DNA of 32,311 nucleotides, taken from the IMG/VR virus record IMGVR_UViG_3300042937_000217, positions 1 to 32,311 of that record; one strand, written 5' to 3'. Below the pieces are notes generated by a model. That model worked only from the letters and a program-made list of their open reading frames with translations, searched no databases and was not told the origin of the DNA. This document shows positions 29,702 through 32,311 of this stretch, one piece after another (positions within the stretch are counted from its first letter, which is position 1; every line of letters begins with the position of its first letter). This stretch comes from a virus. A program made the position numbers and the translations under genes.

Positions 29702-30415
29702 ATGGAAACGCAAGAACAAAACAATTATTTTATCATGTTCCCATCTTATTTGCTAGACGAATTGAACGCTCATGAATGTGTACTCATGGGGGTATTGATA
29801 AGCCTCAGCAAAAAAGAGGGGTACGCTTACCCATCCAATCAGATGCTATCTGATACGCTTAAAACTAGCATCCCTACTATCGGAAGGATGTTATCCAAAC
29901 TGGAGGAGAGTAAGCACATCATTAGAAAAATTACTAGGGATAAAACTGGACAAATCATATCCAGACAAATCTATATCCAGAACTCACTCGTGAGGGGAGG
30001 TCATATCAATTCTGATAATACCCTCCTATCAGAAATGAGTACACCCCTCCTATCAAATTTGAGTATACCCTCCTATCAAAATCGAGAACATATAAGTATA
30101 ACAGATAATATAACCTCTATAAGTAAAAAGGATAATATAAGTATAGAGGCGATTTTTGACATAATTTGGAATAAATATCAAAAGCGAGGCAATCGCAAAA
30201 CGAGTTTTTCAGCCTTTAAAAAACTAAATACGCAGGACATGAAATCAATCGTTAACCATATACCACAATATGTCGAGGCTCATGTTAACGCAGACAAGAT
30301 GCAGTTTTTACCGCATTTAAGCACTTACATAAACCAGAGGCGATGGGAGGACCAGATGCCGTATCAAGACGGAAAAATCAATTTAACTAAAGAACTAATT
30401 AACTGGAATGAATAA
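29702..30415 (+). CDS. Replication initiator with winged helix-turn-helix
   Basis: The 237-residue protein has an N-terminal winged-helix domain at about 12-80 (LLDELNAHECVLMGVLISLS, then NQMLSDTLKTSIPTIGRMLS), a variable linker, and a C-terminal DnaD/RepA-like helical domain at about 148-220 ending HLSTYINQRRWED. This is the plan of phage replisome organisers. The linker DNA at 29999-30144 contains repeats that look like an iteron origin, as in lambda O. It probably binds those iterons and, with the next gene product, loads a host helicase. It overlaps the next gene by 8 bases. Confidence 0.8.
   Translation: METQEQNNYFIMFPSYLLDELNAHECVLMGVLISLSKKEGYAYPSNQMLSDTLKTSIPTIGRMLSKLEESKHIIRKITRDKTGQIISRQIYIQNSLVRGGHINSDNTLLSEMSTPLLSNLSIPSYQNREHISITDNITSISKKDNISIEAIFDIIWNKYQKRGNRKTSFSAFKKLNTQDMKSIVNHIPQYVEAHVNADKMQFLPHLSTYINQRRWEDQMPYQDGKINLTKELINWNE
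29999..30086 (+). repeat. Iteron array (probable replication origin)
   Basis: CCTCCTATCA occurs at 30022-30031, 30046-30055 and 30069-30078, each followed by a similar AT-rich stretch ending in TACCC before the next copy. A degenerate fourth copy starts near 30002 (ATATCAATTCTGATAATACCC, 17 of 22 matches). Spacings are 23, 24 and 23 bases. The 23-base steps break the codon phase, so the DNA rather than the protein is conserved. Confidence 0.8.
30091..30144 (+). repeat. Two AT-rich 27-bp repeats (probable unwinding element)
   Basis: Two consecutive 27-base units begin at 30091 and 30118. Both start TATAAGTA and both contain GATAATATAA at the same offset (30104-30113 and 30131-30140). They lie right after the iterons and are nearly all A and T, as expected of a DNA unwinding element. 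Confidence 0.7.
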
Positions 30416-31091
30416 CGAGAGAATTTACATCATAGATGCCGACAATCAACTTATCGGCAATGAGATTCAACGGCTTTGTGTATTGGCTGATATCCAGATT
30501 CCAACGATGCCAAAACTTGTAGCAGAATTTATTAAGGAACATTTTGGGTTATTACCCCTTGACATAATACCAAAAGCGTTTGACAATTGGATATCTGGAA
30601 AGACGGCAATTAAAAAACCAATGACCATGAACGCTCATTTTCTAAGCGTAATCATGAGGGAGTATTACGATCAGCATAAACACACAATACAATTAAAGCC
30701 ACGCATCATGCTCGAAGCACCAAAAAACGAACCAACCAAAGAGGAGATACAAGCCCAGTCAATCAGAACTTATGAATTATGTTACAAAGAATATCTTGAT
30801 ACTTTTAACGGAGATACTAAACTGATTCCATATTTACTAGAGATAATAGCGAACTGGAGATTACGAGAGCAGGACTATGTTATTACTGAAAGCGATATAG
30901 AACATGCTCAAACATGGATTAGTCAATATCAGCATCGCAGAGATAATGCAATGCGTGAAGCCCTAAAAGATGCAGGACGAATAAGGATTTACAACGCATT
31001 ACCGAATCCTACTAGGAACATAGAATTAGTAGCCATAACCATTACTCATTTTGAGAGACGGAAAAAAGGACAAGAAAAATCATGGATTTAA
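30408..31091 (+). CDS. Putative replication accessory protein (possible helicase loader)
   Basis: The 227-residue protein has a helical N-terminal half (EIQRLCVLADIQIPTMPKLV, later LDIIPKAFDNWISGKTA) and a basic helical C-terminal part (HRRDNAMREALKDAGR). There is no Walker A motif, so it is not an AAA+ loader. Its position directly after the iteron-containing initiator, with an 8-base overlap, is that of phage helicase loaders or partners such as lambda P. Assignment is by position and is tentative. Confidence 0.55.
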   Translation: MNNERIYIIDADNQLIGNEIQRLCVLADIQIPTMPKLVAEFIKEHFGLLPLDIIPKAFDNWISGKTAIKKPMTMNAHFLSVIMREYYDQHKHTIQLKPRIMLEAPKNEPTKEEIQAQSIRTYELCYKEYLDTFNGDTKLIPYLLEIIANWRLREQDYVITESDIEHAQTWISQYQHRRDNAMREALKDAGRIRIYNALPNPTRNIELVAITITHFERRKKGQEKSWI

Positions 31092-31099
31092 TTTTTAAT

Positions 31100-31130
31100 T
31101 TTGAAAAAAGAAAAATTTAGTTTATCTTTG
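31100..31130 (+). promoter_or_regulatory. Bacteroidota-type promoter
   Basis: TTTG (31100-31103), 19 bases, then TATCTTTG (31123-31130); ATG at 31138, 7 bases later. It opens the operon that runs through the circular joint to the terminase genes, including the sigma factor. Confidence 0.8.
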
Positions 31131-31137
31131 AAATACT

Positions 31138-31533
31138 ATGGAAAACAGAAATAATAAATACCCAGAACCAACTTACCTTAGTTGTTGGACTGTAGAAACC
31201 GCTTGCAAATTAATCATTATGCACAAGGAAGGGATGGAAGCCATCATTAGAACTGATTTACATAACCCATCAAATTTACTTATTAAATTCATGGGCTATA
31301 CATGGACATTGATGACGGATGGAAATCTTTACATGAACCATTGTATTACCGATGACGATAAAATTAACTGGGATAACCTCAATTACATTTTTAATCAAAT
31401 TGACTTCCCAAAAATGGTTAAAAATCTTGTGGAAGAGTACAAGCAAAAATTAGAATTTCATACTCATTGCTCAGATATCAGAGATTACATTTTTGAAGCA
31501 TGGGATAAGGACTGGAAACATTTATACAAATAA
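31138..31533 (+). CDS. Hypothetical protein (131 aa)
   Basis: The 131-residue product is a mixed alpha/beta protein (SCWTVETACKLIIMHKEGME, later PSNLLIKFMGYTWTLMTDG) with an acidic DDDKINWD and a C-terminal helix. No family recognised. It is the first gene of the long early/middle operon under a clear host-type promoter and is followed 4 bases later by the next gene. Confidence 0.7.
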   Translation: MENRNNKYPEPTYLSCWTVETACKLIIMHKEGMEAIIRTDLHNPSNLLIKFMGYTWTLMTDGNLYMNHCITDDDKINWDNLNYIFNQIDFPKMVKNLVEEYKQKLEFHTHCSDIRDYIFEAWDKDWKHLYK

Positions 31534-31537
31534 GAAC

Positions 31538-31855
31538 ATGACAAACAAAACAACAATTAAGAGCGTAGTAGAGTACATCCTTAAATCGAACCCTTCCGCT
31601 AGGGACAATGATTATCTATTAACTCTATCTGTTTGGAGGGCACTCGAAATAGAGCCGTTAACTGAAACTGGATTTACAACTCTACATGGTATGATTACTG
31701 GCAGGATTCCTGCACTCGAAACAATTAGCAGATGGAGGCGAAGATTACAACAACTGAATCCAGACCTAAGAGGTGTACAATACGAAAAGCGACACGCACA
31801 TATTAAAAATCGATTAGATGAGTTAGGATATAATATTACGAATTATGTATCATAG
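31538..31855 (+). CDS. Conserved phage hypothetical protein (105 aa)
   Basis: The ATG at 31538 (MTNKTTIKS) is chosen because the longer frame overlaps the previous gene heavily. The 105-residue product is helical and basic, with DYLLTLSVWRALEIEPLTE and ISRWRRRLQQLNPDLRGVQY, a pattern found in small phage proteins next to recombination genes. It may bind DNA through the arginine-rich helix. It ends on an 11-base overlap with the methyltransferase-like gene. Confidence 0.7.
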   Translation: MTNKTTIKSVVEYILKSNPSARDNDYLLTLSVWRALEIEPLTETGFTTLHGMITGRIPALETISRWRRRLQQLNPDLRGVQYEKRHAHIKNRLDELGYNITNYVS

Positions 31856-32311
31856 TGCCATTAAAAAATTCAAAGAGTATACTGAAACTCAGTCATCATA
31901 TTTTGAGCAGGATGGGTTTTACGGAATGGTATACGATCTGGAGGAACAAAATCCACCAGCGATTGTAAACAAAGCCGATTTTATTTACTGCGAACTGCCA
32001 TGGTTAAAAGGCTACTCAATTTTCAATCAACGGGCAAAATCAGAATCGGTAAATGATTGGAAATATTTGTTACTCTCGGCAAGGAAACTGGCAATCGATT
32101 TAGGGGTACCATATTATTTTGCGGGTAACAAGCAATTTTCAAAGGTATTTACTACCGAATATCAAGTGCCGATGAAATGGCACATACATAATTGCGATGT
32201 TATGATTTTTACCAATGACCCGATTTATGTCAATGATTCTAACGATTTAATTGATGCCTTATATACAAGATATAACAAGGGAATGGATATGGCATGTGGA
32301 TATGGGTACTT
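31845..32311 (+). CDS. DNA methyltransferase-like protein, 5' part (continues at 1-230)
   Basis: The ATG at 31845 overlaps the previous gene. Joined across the end repeat the protein is 189 residues. The catalytic-type segment ADFIYCELPW (44-53) lies where the active methyltransferase at 3460 has LWCDPPW, with E-L in place of D-P, and the SAM loop follows at 149-157. The changed catalytic tetrad leaves activity uncertain: it could be a diverged enzyme or an inactive partner of the 3460 protein. Confidence 0.7.
   Translation, partial: MYHSAIKKFKEYTETQSSYFEQDGFYGMVYDLEEQNPPAIVNKADFIYCELPWLKGYSIFNQRAKSESVNDWKYLLLSARKLAIDLGVPYYFAGNKQFSKVFTTEYQVPMKWHIHNCDVMIFTNDPIYVNDSNDLIDALYTRYNKGMDMACGYGY
32185..32311. 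repeat. Terminal direct repeat, right copy (circular overlap)
   Basis: This copy is identical to bases 1-127. Removing it gives a unique length of 32,184 bp and restores one uninterrupted reading frame across the joint. Confidence 0.95.

Noticed and set aside
1-32311. tRNA genes, CRISPR arrays, insertion sequences, integrase or attachment sites
   Set aside because: No cloverleaf, no regularly spaced palindromic repeats, no transposase or integrase motifs and no internal duplicated att-like core were seen. The only repeats are the end overlap, the iterons and the AT-rich units.

Overview
This window is an essentially complete genome of a small tailed phage (siphovirus type) that infects a Bacteroidota host. 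The first 127 bases recur exactly as the last 127 (1-127 = 32185-32311), and one open frame runs through the joint, so the sequence is a closed or circularly permuted molecule of about 32,184 bp cut open inside a gene. Every gene I can support is on the + strand. TGA, TAA and TAG all act as stops, so the standard code applies. Host assignment rests on Bacteroidota-type promoters (TTTG, 19-20 bases, then TATCTTTG), the lack of Shine-Dalgarno sites, and the protein families. I saw no integrase, repressor, transposase, tRNA or CRISPR array, which suggests a lytic phage.

Layout. (1) 27735-31855: early and replication genes, including an OB-fold SSB-like protein, a winged-helix replication initiator carrying an iteron-type origin, and a possible helicase-loader partner, driven by several host-type promoters. 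(2) 31845 through the joint to 8081: a tightly overlapping operon with a methyltransferase-like protein, VRR-NUC nuclease, an ECF-like sigma factor, a glycosyltransferase-like protein, a DNA methyltransferase, an HNH protein, a PAPS-reductase-family (IbrA-like) protein, two ParB/IbrB-like proteins, and the terminase subunits. (3) 8152-9357: four small genes of unknown function with two host-type promoters, closed by a terminator. (4) 9441-17090: tail module (frameshifted tail chaperone, tail completion proteins, tail-tip proteins, tape measure). (5) 17107-20486: XkdF-type protease, scaffold-like protein, major capsid and probable tail tube. (6) 20572-24620: portal with an unusual C-terminal extension, connector and u-spanin. 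(7) 24649-27650: small virion proteins, fibre, holin candidates and amidase.

The most interesting feature is a self-contained late transcription switch. Five late transcription units each begin with the same 28-bp element: AACA, exactly 14 bases, then an invariant CGTTATAT, with the start codon 12-14 bases after its first C. An AAC -35 and a CGT -10 are the hallmarks of ECF sigma promoters, and the phage encodes a two-domain ECF-like sigma factor (1088-1684) in the operon expressed earlier. The inferred programme is: host sigma reads the TATCTTTG promoters, the phage sigma is made, and it then turns on the five structural and lysis units as leaderless or nearly leaderless mRNAs.

A second notable feature is an origin of replication inside the initiator gene, made of three near-identical 23-24 bp iterons plus one degenerate copy, followed by two AT-rich 27-bp repeats.
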